45,373 nt of DNA from Eubacterium sp. (GTDB lineage: Bacteria; Bacillota_A; Clostridia; Lachnospirales; Lachnospiraceae). Shown here piece by piece: positions 8,995 through 16,303 of the stretch. The notes under the pieces were generated by a model, which saw only the letters and a program-made list of their open reading frames with translations, had not been told where the DNA came from and made no database searches. Both the position numbers and the translations under genes were made by a program. The number at the start of each line of letters is the position of its first letter. The stretch's first letter is position 1. Location: positions 1 through 45,373 of the forward strand of contig JAMPGN010000007.1 of assembly GCA_023663915.1 (NCBI GenBank), read 5' to 3'.

Positions 8995-9585
8995 ATGGAA
9001 TACATAGCGCACAGAGTAAACACGATAGAAGAATTGCGGAAACTACCCACGGAATATGGCGTCGAGTTAGATTTAAGAGATGATTTAAATGGACGGATCT
9101 ACATCTCGCATAATCCTTTCGAGGCGGGGGAAGATTTCGAGGATTACTGTAAAGAGTATCATCACGGGACGATGATCTTAAATATCAAGAGTGAGCGGAT
9201 CGAGCACAAAGTCTTGGAATATATGAAACAGTATCGTATTGAGAAATATTTTTTCCTCGATTCATCGTTTCCGATGATAAAACTGCTAACGGATGTGGGC
9301 GTAAAGGATGTAGCGCTCCGGTTCAGCGAGCTGGAAGGGATGGATACGATTCGCAATATGGCGGGGAGGGCGGACTGGGTGTGGGTGGACTGCTTTACGA
9401 AGATTCCGCTAGACCGAAATATTTATCTGGAATTAAAAAAACTGGGATACAAGTTATGTTTCGTCTCCCCCGAACTGGAGGCGCAGGAAGAGAAGATTTC
9501 TACTTATCGGAAATATATAGAAGAGCAAGGAATTGTATTTGATGCGATCTGCACAAAGAGTTATCATATCAAAGACTGGATGTAA
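8995..9585 (+). CDS. Glycerophosphodiester phosphodiesterase-like protein
   Basis: A 196-aa single-domain protein resembling the PI-PLC/GDPD TIM-barrel superfamily. It begins IAHRVN, in place of the usual AHRG, followed by YGVELDLRDD (metal Glu and Asp) and ISHNPF in place of the second HD. Then come LNIKSE and FFLDSSFP strands. It is shorter than typical GDPD enzymes (about 240-300 aa). ATG 8995 is preferred over 8980 because GGAGG at 8986-8990 can only serve 8995. The glycan context suggests cleavage or transfer of a phosphodiester-linked group on a surface polymer (inference). It follows the RM pair, and before that insertion may have been next to the GT2 gene. Confidence 0.72.
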   Translation: MEYIAHRVNTIEELRKLPTEYGVELDLRDDLNGRIYISHNPFEAGEDFEDYCKEYHHGTMILNIKSERIEHKVLEYMKQYRIEKYFFLDSSFPMIKLLTDVGVKDVALRFSELEGMDTIRNMAGRADWVWVDCFTKIPLDRNIYLELKKLGYKLCFVSPELEAQEEKISTYRKYIEEQGIVFDAICTKSYHIKDWM

Positions 9586-9662
9586 GGACGAAATCTATTT
9601 CATTAAGAGTGTTTCTTGGTGACTAAAAAGTGGTGTGTCCGGGAAGAAAGAAGGAAATACAT

Positions 9663-11264
9663 ATGAAAATTTCTCGACAGGAAATAAAGAGTAAAGTAGG
9701 TATAGCGGCAGCAGTCGTTGCGACGTTGTTTGTGGGTGTGTTGTTATTTTACAGGCATTGGCAGTTTGAGATGCCGCTGTATCCTAACGTGGATGAACAG
9801 TTATCGTTGGATTGCATTTATGATCTGCTGAACCAGCATATTTACGCAGGAGACATCTATGTGCTCGATTTCTTTCGTTATCCGCATCTGACGTTTTATT
9901 ATGCGGTTCTTGGTGCACGTATTTTTGGAAAATTTCTAGCGGGTACGGATACGGTTATTTTACTACGATATGTTGTATGTGGTACGGCGGTTTTATCGAA
10001 TCTCTGTGTCTATTTCGCAGTAAAGAAAATGACCGGAGAGCGAAAATGGGGATTTGTCGGTTTGATTCTGGCAACCTTCTCTCTATACGGGTATGCGTAT
10101 CTGTATTATACGGGACCGGACACGATGATCTATGCTGTGGCGAATGTAATTATGCTGCTCGGATGCATAATTTATAAGGATGAACAAGAAGAGCGAGTCG
10201 TCTATCTGTGGTATCCGCTTCTGGCGGTCTGCATCGGGCTTGCCACGGCTTCCAAAGTTCATGGTATTCTATTTGGTATATTCTGGCTGGCGCTGCATAT
10301 TAAAAAGAAGTATTGGAAGAGCCATCGGAATAATTTTCTATTTTTTCTAAATTGTATTGTGCTGGCGTTGGTGTTCTGTCTGTGCAATTATTCGTTGTTT
10401 TTTCATTTTAAGACATTTGTATGGGATAACTTATACAATCTGAGCCACTATGCATGGGGGCATCCCGGAATCGAACACAATCTGCCGCTGCTCGGTTATT
10501 TTGAAGCATATGCGCTTACCGGATACGGTGCAGTGGGTGGAATATTGCTTTTACTTGGAGTGATTTACTTGATTCGCCAAAAAGATTGGCATCAGACGAT
10601 CGTATTCTTGCTTATGCCGGTGGGAGTCATTCTATTCCTGTCTAGGTATCAGATTGTGCTAGGGAGAAATCTTTCACTGGTACAGCCGTTTGCTTATCTT
10701 TTTATGGTATATGGGTTGGCGCAGGTGGCGGAATGGTTGCGGAAATGTAAGAAATGTCATCTCGACCGGAAATGGGTGATGCCTGTGCTGGTTGCGTTGA
10801 TGGTTCTCTGTAATGCTTCCGTGGTGGTCAACAGTTACCGTTATGATCTGACGTATACGCAGGCGGAGCAGTATATTCAGACGCAGATTCCGGAAGGGGC
10901 GACAATCTATTGCACTTCTTTTGCGCCTGTCATAGATACGGAGCGGTATAAAGTTGTAGATATTGGCGAGGATATCACACTTTTACCGGATGAGCTGGGA
11001 GAGCGGGAATACTATGTGGATACAGAATATGCGACGGGGTATTTCCACCAGAAAAAGGATTATCTGATCGTGCAGGGCGGCGATATGTATCCCGATCTGA
11101 AAGCAGCTTATGAGGATAAAATAAGGAATTATACGCAGTTGGAAAGTTATACCGGTATCTCCTACGGAAAAGAGTGGAAATACCGGATAGGATATTTGGA
11201 TATGTTTCGATACAGTCCCGCAAAATATTATGTGGGTCCGGGAATTGTGATATATGGGAGATAG
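9663..11264 (+). CDS. GT-C family membrane glycosyltransferase (PMT/ArnT-like)
   Basis: A polytopic membrane protein of 533 aa. After an N-terminal membrane segment there is a short loop YPNVDEQLSLD; an acidic residue here is the usual catalytic site of dolichyl-phosphate-mannose mannosyltransferase-like enzymes. Around 9-10 further hydrophobic segments follow, and then a soluble C-terminal domain of about 140 residues rich in Tyr. It probably transfers a sugar from a polyprenyl-phosphate carrier on the outer face of the membrane. ATG 9663 is chosen for the AAGGA 7 bases upstream; the open frame from 9630 adds 11 unlikely residues. It is the last gene of the module and is followed by a clear terminator. 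Confidence 0.8.
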   Translation: MKISRQEIKSKVGIAAAVVATLFVGVLLFYRHWQFEMPLYPNVDEQLSLDCIYDLLNQHIYAGDIYVLDFFRYPHLTFYYAVLGARIFGKFLAGTDTVILLRYVVCGTAVLSNLCVYFAVKKMTGERKWGFVGLILATFSLYGYAYLYYTGPDTMIYAVANVIMLLGCIIYKDEQEERVVYLWYPLLAVCIGLATASKVHGILFGIFWLALHIKKKYWKSHRNNFLFFLNCIVLALVFCLCNYSLFFHFKTFVWDNLYNLSHYAWGHPGIEHNLPLLGYFEAYALTGYGAVGGILLLLGVIYLIRQKDWHQTIVFLLMPVGVILFLSRYQIVLGRNLSLVQPFAYLFMVYGLAQVAEWLRKCKKCHLDRKWVMPVLVALMVLCNASVVVNSYRYDLTYTQAEQYIQTQIPEGATIYCTSFAPVIDTERYKVVDIGEDITLLPDELGEREYYVDTEYATGYFHQKKDYLIVQGGDMYPDLKAAYEDKIRNYTQLESYTGISYGKEWKYRIGYLDMFRYSPAKYYVGPGIVIYGR

Positions 11265-11284
11265 TCGTTATGATGGTTGGAACG

Positions 11285-11312
11285 GATGGGACCTAAAGTC
11301 TCATCTTTTTTT
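11285..11312 (+). terminator. Rho-independent terminator of the glycan module
   Basis: An 8-bp stem GATGGGAC / GTCTCATC (one G-U pair) with loop CTAAA, followed by seven T (11306-11312). It lies 20 bp after the GT-C stop and just before the ptsI control region. Confidence 0.85.
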
Positions 11313-11318
11313 AATATA

Positions 11319-11332
11319 TGAAAATGATTTCA
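11319..11332. promoter_or_regulatory. Upstream operator of ptsI (LacI-type palindrome)
   Basis: TGAAAATGATTTCA, a palindrome with half-site TGAAA. It lies 99 bp upstream of the matching site at 11418, in the same arrangement as the pair before the IIBCA permease gene. Likely bound by the LacI-family regulator at 18222-19208, perhaps by DNA looping. Confidence 0.65.
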
Positions 11333-11377
11333 TCACTATGCACAGAAAAACACACGCAAAGTTATGAATAATGTCAA

Positions 11378-11406
11378 TTTACAATATGCTAAAACAGAGT
11401 TATTAT
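11378..11406 (+). promoter_or_regulatory. Promoter of ptsI
   Basis: -35 TTTACA (11378-11383), 17-bp spacer, -10 TATTAT (11401-11406); an overlapping TATAAT starts at 11404. The 14-base block AATGTCAATTTACA (11370-11383) is identical to that in the permease promoter. Confidence 0.75.
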
Positions 11407-11417
11407 AATCACATAAA

Positions 11418-11431
11418 TGAAATCGATATCA
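11418..11431. promoter_or_regulatory. Proximal operator of ptsI
   Basis: TGAAATCGATATCA lies at the expected transcription start, 11 bp after the -10. It is the exact reverse complement of the permease operator at 14207-14220. Its position suits repression. It also fits the loose CcpA cre consensus, so CcpA cannot be excluded. Confidence 0.72.
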
Positions 11432-11480
11432 CACGAACAAGAATAACAAATCAAAAAGATGTATTGCGGAGGTAGGGATC

Positions 11481-13100
11481 ATGGTAAAATTTGTGGGAAA
11501 GTCCGTGTATAAAGGCATTGCCATCGGACCAGTGTTAGTTTTGAACAAAGACGGGCAGCAGGTAAGGCGCAGTAAGGTCAATGACGTAGAGGCGGAAGTG
11601 ACAAGAGTTGACGAGGCTGTGAAAGCCGCCCAGGGGCAGTTGCAGAATCTTTATGATAAGGCGGTCGTGGAAGTAGGGGAGAGCAGTGCGGCAATTTTTG
11701 AGGTACACCAGATGATGTTGGAAGACGAGGATTATCTGGAAGCGATCTACAATACAATCAGGACGGAACAGGTCAATGCAGAATATGCCGTTGCCGTGAC
11801 GGGCGATAATTTTGCACAGATGTTTGCCGAGATGGACGACGACTATATGAAAGCACGGTCGGCGGACGTGAAGGACATTTCAAATCGGGTGGTTCGGTGT
11901 CTTAGCGGACATGATGAAAACGATTTCAATTTTACAGTACCATCTATCATCGTGGCAGACGATTTAAGCCCCAGCGAGACGGTACAGATGGATAAAGAAA
12001 AGATTCTGGCGTTTGTCACGGTTCACGGTTCAGCGAACTCCCACACTTCCATTCTTGCAAGAATGATGAATATTCCGGCATTGATCGGCGTTCCGCTCAA
12101 TCTTGATGAAATTCAGTCGGGAATGAAAGCCGTTGTTGATGGTATACAGGGTGAAGTGATTTTCGAGCCTGACGAGGCTGTGTGTGAAGAGACAGAGCGT
12201 AAGATCGAGAAAGAACAAGAAAAACAGCGTCTTTTGCAGGAGTTAAAAGGTAAGGAGAATATTACCCAGAGCGGGAAAAAGATCAATGTTTATGCGAATA
12301 TCGGCGGTGTAGGCGATGTGGGCTATGTTCTGGAGAATGATGCCGGTGGAATTGGGTTGTTCCGCAGTGAATTTTTGTATCTCGGAAGAGAAGACTTCCC
12401 GACCGAGGAAGAGCAGTTTCAAGCATACAGGCAGGTGCTTCAGACAATGGGCGAGAAGAAGGTTATCATTCGCACGCTGGATATTGGAGCGGATAAGCAG
12501 GTGGATTATTTCAATCTTGGCAAAGAAGATAATCCTGCTCTCGGATACCGTGCTATCCGCATCTGTCTGAAACAGCCGGATATTTTTAAGACACAACTCA
12601 GAGCGTTGCTGCGGGCAGCCGTATATGGAAATCTTTCTATCATGTATCCGATGATTACCTCTACGGAGGAGGTTGCCAAAATCTATGAGATTGTGGCGGA
12701 AGTCAAGAAGGAATTGGAAGAACAGGGCATTCCTTACAAAGATCCGGAGCAAGGAATTATGATTGAGACGCCGGCGGCAGTCATGATCGGGGACGAACTG
12801 GCGCAGATGGTAGACTTTTTCAGCATAGGGACCAATGATCTGACACAGTACACACTTGCCATTGACAGGCAGAACGAGCGGTTGGACGATTTCTATAACC
12901 CTCATCACAAAGCGATTATCCGTATGATTCAGATGGTAGTTGACAGCGCGCATAAATACGGGAAATGGGCAGGTATCTGTGGAGAATTAGGCGCGGACTT
13001 GGAGCTGACAGAAACGTTTGTAAAGATGGGCGTTGATGAATTATCGGTTTCGCCGTCAGTCATTTTACCATTAAGGGCGTGCATCCGATCCCTTGACTAA
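11481..13100 (+). CDS. ptsI: PTS enzyme I (phosphoenolpyruvate-protein phosphotransferase)
   Basis: Enzyme I takes phosphate from PEP and passes it to HPr at the head of the sugar phosphotransferase system. At 539 aa it is close to the usual length of about 570. Visible: the N-terminal HPr-binding domain, the phosphorylated His188 in GSANSHTSILA, the PEP-binding domain with SIGTNDLTQYTLAIDRQN and GLFRSEFLY, and the GICGELGAD motif with the catalytic Cys. GGAGG stands 8 bases before the ATG. No ptsH (HPr) is next to it. Instead it is followed by a HAD phosphatase and a sucrose-type permease, and has the permease's own operators. So this enzyme I appears to be controlled with one sugar, which is not the normal housekeeping arrangement. 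Confidence 0.96.
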   Translation: MVKFVGKSVYKGIAIGPVLVLNKDGQQVRRSKVNDVEAEVTRVDEAVKAAQGQLQNLYDKAVVEVGESSAAIFEVHQMMLEDEDYLEAIYNTIRTEQVNAEYAVAVTGDNFAQMFAEMDDDYMKARSADVKDISNRVVRCLSGHDENDFNFTVPSIIVADDLSPSETVQMDKEKILAFVTVHGSANSHTSILARMMNIPALIGVPLNLDEIQSGMKAVVDGIQGEVIFEPDEAVCEETERKIEKEQEKQRLLQELKGKENITQSGKKINVYANIGGVGDVGYVLENDAGGIGLFRSEFLYLGREDFPTEEEQFQAYRQVLQTMGEKKVIIRTLDIGADKQVDYFNLGKEDNPALGYRAIRICLKQPDIFKTQLRALLRAAVYGNLSIMYPMITSTEEVAKIYEIVAEVKKELEEQGIPYKDPEQGIMIETPAAVMIGDELAQMVDFFSIGTNDLTQYTLAIDRQNERLDDFYNPHHKAIIRMIQMVVDSAHKYGKWAGICGELGADLELTETFVKMGVDELSVSPSVILPLRACIRSLD

Positions 13101-13147
13101 AATAGCGACAAACAGGGACAACAGTTATATGCAGGAGGCAAACGTGA

Positions 13148-13978
13148 ATGGAATCGAAAGTAATTTTTCTGGATATAGATGGAACACTGACAGAACCGGG
13201 GAGCAATGTGCCCCCCGAATCTGCTGTGCAGGCAATTAAACAGGCTCGTGAGGCAGGCAATTATGTTTTCCTGTGTACGGGGAGAAATTATGATATGTTA
13301 GCACCCCTTTTGAAGTATGGGTTTGACGGCGTGATAGCCAGCTCCGGCGGATATATTAAATGCCAGAATGAAGTAATTTATGATTGTCCGATGACGGAAG
13401 AACAGAAAAACACAGCGATGGATATCCTACAAAAGAACGGCGTTTTTAGGACAGTAGAATGCATGGATGGTTCTTATACAGACGAGGAGTTTAAGGAGTT
13501 CTTAAGAGCCCATGCTTCGGAAGGCGATAATAGCGAACTTTTGCGGTGGCGGGAACAGATTGAGAAGTCCTTGAATATTCTTCCCATGAGTGAATATAAG
13601 GGTCAGCCTGTCTACAAGATTGTTATCATGAGCCCGTCCATGGAACAGCTTAGGGAGCCGCAGGAAATTCTGGCGGCGGATTTTGATTTTTGTATCCAAG
13701 ATCCAAATAAGGGTGGTTTCGTAAACGGCGAGATCGTGAACAGGCAGTTTCACAAAGGAAAAGCGGTAGAGCAGGTCTGTGAATATCTTCACATTCCGGT
13801 CGGCAATTCGGTGGCGATTGGAGACAGCATGAACGACAAAGAAATGTTAGAGACAGCGGGTTTAAGTATCTGTATGGAGAATGGGAGCGAGAAATTAAAA
13901 AAGCTGGTAGATGATATTTGTCCTTCCGTACAGAAAGATGGAATCCGCGAGGCATTTCGGAAGTATCACCTTATGTAG
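13148..13978 (+). CDS. HAD superfamily hydrolase, Cof/IIB subfamily
   Basis: 276 aa. Motif I is FLDIDGTLTEPG; motif II falls in FLCTGRN; a large IIB-type cap spans about residues 85-190; motif III lysine is in HKGKAVEQV; and motif IV is IGDSMNDKEML. Cof-type enzymes remove phosphate from sugar phosphates or flavin/PLP-type compounds. AGGAGG lies about 9 bases upstream. It starts 47 bp after ptsI and so probably belongs to the same operon. It may relieve sugar-phosphate build-up during PTS uptake (inference). Confidence 0.9.
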   Translation: MESKVIFLDIDGTLTEPGSNVPPESAVQAIKQAREAGNYVFLCTGRNYDMLAPLLKYGFDGVIASSGGYIKCQNEVIYDCPMTEEQKNTAMDILQKNGVFRTVECMDGSYTDEEFKEFLRAHASEGDNSELLRWREQIEKSLNILPMSEYKGQPVYKIVIMSPSMEQLREPQEILAADFDFCIQDPNKGGFVNGEIVNRQFHKGKAVEQVCEYLHIPVGNSVAIGDSMNDKEMLETAGLSICMENGSEKLKKLVDDICPSVQKDGIREAFRKYHLM

Positions 13979-14106
13979 GACACATTGGAAATTCAGATTT
14001 TACGATATTTATTTTGGGAAAAGTGATGAAGTAGCATAATTAGAAGCATTATAAACGGTAAAGGAGACACACAGTACCCGTGTGTGTATTCTATGATAGT
14101 ATATAG

Positions 14107-14120
14107 TGAAATCGATTACA
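14107..14120. promoter_or_regulatory. Upstream operator of the sucrose permease gene
   Basis: TGAAATCGATTACA, sharing TGAAATCGAT with the other sites. It lies 100 bp upstream of the proximal operator and 51 bp upstream of the AATGTCAATTTACA block, exactly the same 51 bp as in the ptsI promoter. Confidence 0.7.
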
Positions 14121-14165
14121 TAAATATATACAAAAATATATATCAACTATTGTCAGAAATGTCAA

Positions 14166-14194
14166 TTTACAGCAAATATAATAAGTGCTATATT
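14166..14194 (+). promoter_or_regulatory. Promoter of the sucrose permease operon
   Basis: -35 TTTACA (14166-14171), 17-bp spacer, -10 TATATT (14189-14194). Same -35 block and spacing as the ptsI promoter. The 269-bp gap before the permease gene otherwise holds a weak ACACACA/TGTGTGT hairpin (14067-14087) that may end the ptsI-HAD transcript. Confidence 0.72.
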
Positions 14195-14206
14195 ATTTTT
14201 ACAAAG

Positions 14207-14220
14207 TGATATCGATTTCA
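14207..14220. promoter_or_regulatory. Proximal operator of the sucrose permease operon
   Basis: TGATATCGATTTCA, the exact reverse complement of the ptsI operator at 11418-11431. It lies 12 bp after the -10, over the start of transcription. Confidence 0.75.
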
Positions 14221-14247
14221 TAAACAAAAATAAAGGAGAGGGAACAA

Positions 14248-16191
14248 ATGGCTATGGATTATGCGAAATGCGCAAAGGAAATTTATGAGACCTTGGGCGG
14301 AAGAAGCAATCTGGTAAGCGCCGCACACTGTGCTACAAGACTTAGGTTGGTAACAGTGGATAACAACAAGATCGATATGAAAAAATTGGAAAACATCGAC
14401 GGGGTAAAAGGTGTTTTCAGCAACAATGGTCAGCTTCAGTTGATTATTGGAACGGGTACGGTTAATAAAGTATACGAAGAATTTTTGAAGGTAAGCGGGA
14501 TGACTGCGGCGACAAAGGAGGATGTGAAAGCGGCAGCAGCGGCACAGCAGCCTGTGTTTAAGCGTATGATTAAGGCGTTGGGGGATGTGTTTGTTCCGAT
14601 TCTTCCGGCGATTGTAGCTTCTGGATTGATGATGGGATTGGTTGAAGCGCTCGGTAAGGCGATCCCTTCTTTTGCAGGAAGTGACTGGTACGGAATCCTT
14701 GACCTGATGGCAAACACGGCATTTACTTTTCTCCCGATACTGATTGCGGTATCTGCGGCGAGGGTGTTTGGCGGAAATATCTTTCTAGGAGCAGTTATTG
14801 GAATGATCATGATTCATCCGAATCTGATCAATGCGTGGTCGGTAGGTTCTATGGATGCGGCGGATATTCCGGTATGGCGGCTGTTTGGCTTTTTCCCGAT
14901 CAGACAAGTAGGATATCAAGGGCATGTTATTCCGGTTATTATTGCCGTCTGGCTCATGTGTAAGCTTGAGAAATGGCTACACAAGCATGTACCGGAAATG
15001 ATTGACCTGTTTGTCACGCCACTGTGCACCGTGCTTTTGACGGCATTTGTTACATTGGGGATTATCGGACCGATTTTCTCTACCGCAGAAACTTATGTTC
15101 TGGAATTTGCAGGTTGGATTATTACCGTCGGACATGGTATCGGGGCAATGATTATGGGAGCCTTGTATCCGCTCACGGTAGTCTGTGGTATCCATCATAT
15201 GTATAATGTCATTGAGGCGGGTATGTTATCCGCTGTGGACGGACTCAATATCTGGATGCCGATCGCTTCGGCAGCAAACTTCGCCCAGGGTGCGGCTTGT
15301 CTGGCGGTTGGTTTAAAGGCAAAAAATATGAAAACCAAATCTGTGGCAATCCCTTCTTCACTGTCTGCGGCATTGGGAATTACTGAGCCTGCGATTTTTG
15401 GTGTTAATTTGAGGTTTGTAAAACCGCTCGTATGTGGTATGATAGGTGGGGCGGCGGGCGCGCTGCTCGGTTCGATTTTCCATATTGGCGCGACATCCTA
15501 CGGTGTGACGGGATTGCCCGGATTTTTGATTACACTGGATTATACTTTACAATATGCGATTGTTCTTGCAGTGTCGTTCGGAGTGTCCTTTGCCCTTACC
15601 TGGTTTGTATGGAAGGAAGACGCAGAAGAAGAGACGGGAGGCGCAGGTACGGTGGAAGATTCCTCCGCATCGGCAGGCAAAGAAGCAGTAGAGGATATTG
15701 CTGAAGATGCCGCCAAAGCAGATATACAGCCTGCGGAGAATACATTGTTTGCGCCGGTAAAGGGTAATATTGTAAGCAGGGAAGAGATTCCGGATGAGAC
15801 ATTTGCATCGGGCGTTCTCGGAGACGGAGTCGGAATTGAGCCGGAAGTCGGTGAGGTTGTCGCACCTTTTGATGGGGAGATTTCTTCGATTACGGATACA
15901 CGTCATGCCGTTGGTATTACCGGACCGGCGGGTATGGAAGTTCTGATTCATGTAGGGATCGATACGGTGAATATGAAAGGTGACGGTTTTGAACTTTTCG
16001 TTTCGGAAGGCGACCAGGTCAAGGCGGGACAGAAGTTGATTACTTTTGATATCGAGAAGATCAAGGCAGCCGGATATAGCACGACTACGGCAGTGCTTTT
16101 GACTAATAGCGACGATTACCCGGACTTTAAGATTGTCAAGACCGGCAAGACTGATACAATGGAAAAGGTATTTACGGTTGATGCCGAATGA
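14248..16191 (+). CDS. PTS IIBCA permease, sucrose-type
   Basis: A 647-aa glucose/sucrose-family enzyme II with domains in order B, C, A. The IIB phosphocysteine is Cys28 in AAHCATRLR. The IIC membrane domain (about 100-450) has the substrate-site LGITEPAIFGVNLR typical of ScrA-like and trehalose permeases. A linker rich in Ala and Glu follows (about 450-495), then the IIA domain with the phosphohistidine His568 in VLIHVGIDTV. It imports a disaccharide and phosphorylates it in the same step. Sucrose is inferred from the GITEP type and from the amylosucrase-like enzyme directly downstream. GGAGAGGG ribosome binding site. Controlled by the double operator just upstream. Confidence 0.92.
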   Translation: MAMDYAKCAKEIYETLGGRSNLVSAAHCATRLRLVTVDNNKIDMKKLENIDGVKGVFSNNGQLQLIIGTGTVNKVYEEFLKVSGMTAATKEDVKAAAAAQQPVFKRMIKALGDVFVPILPAIVASGLMMGLVEALGKAIPSFAGSDWYGILDLMANTAFTFLPILIAVSAARVFGGNIFLGAVIGMIMIHPNLINAWSVGSMDAADIPVWRLFGFFPIRQVGYQGHVIPVIIAVWLMCKLEKWLHKHVPEMIDLFVTPLCTVLLTAFVTLGIIGPIFSTAETYVLEFAGWIITVGHGIGAMIMGALYPLTVVCGIHHMYNVIEAGMLSAVDGLNIWMPIASAANFAQGAACLAVGLKAKNMKTKSVAIPSSLSAALGITEPAIFGVNLRFVKPLVCGMIGGAAGALLGSIFHIGATSYGVTGLPGFLITLDYTLQYAIVLAVSFGVSFALTWFVWKEDAEEETGGAGTVEDSSASAGKEAVEDIAEDAAKADIQPAENTLFAPVKGNIVSREEIPDETFASGVLGDGVGIEPEVGEVVAPFDGEISSITDTRHAVGITGPAGMEVLIHVGIDTVNMKGDGFELFVSEGDQVKAGQKLITFDIEKIKAAGYSTTTAVLLTNSDDYPDFKIVKTGKTDTMEKVFTVDAE

Positions 16192-16202
16192 ATAAGATAA
16201 AA

Positions 16203-16226
16203 ATCCGGTTAAAGAAAAACCGGGAT
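16203..16226 (+). promoter_or_regulatory. Intercistronic hairpin
   Basis: ATCCGGTT / AACCGGGAT, a stem with one bulged G around a 7-base loop, 11 bp after the permease stop. No T run follows directly, so it is more likely an mRNA-end stabiliser or attenuating hairpin than a full terminator. Confidence 0.4.
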
Positions 16227-16303
16227 AAAGAAAAAAACCCGTCAGGCAAGGAAAGTTTTGTTGATTTATATTTAGGCATAATTAAGATGGGAGAGGGAAA
16301 GGC

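Noticed and set aside
11418..11431. CcpA cre site as sole explanation of the TGAAATCGAT palindromes
   Set aside because: The site fits the loose cre consensus, but the paired 99-100 bp arrangement at two promoters and the local LacI gene make a dedicated regulator more likely. CcpA remains a possible second binder.
14067..14087. ACACACA/TGTGTGT hairpin as a terminator of the ptsI-HAD operon
   Set aside because: Only 7 bp and no T run; mentioned as a weak possibility but not listed as a terminator.
14080..14109. Short GTG-started frame after AAGGAGA as a leader peptide of the permease operon
   Set aside because: It lies upstream of the assigned promoter, spans nine codons and has no supporting pattern.
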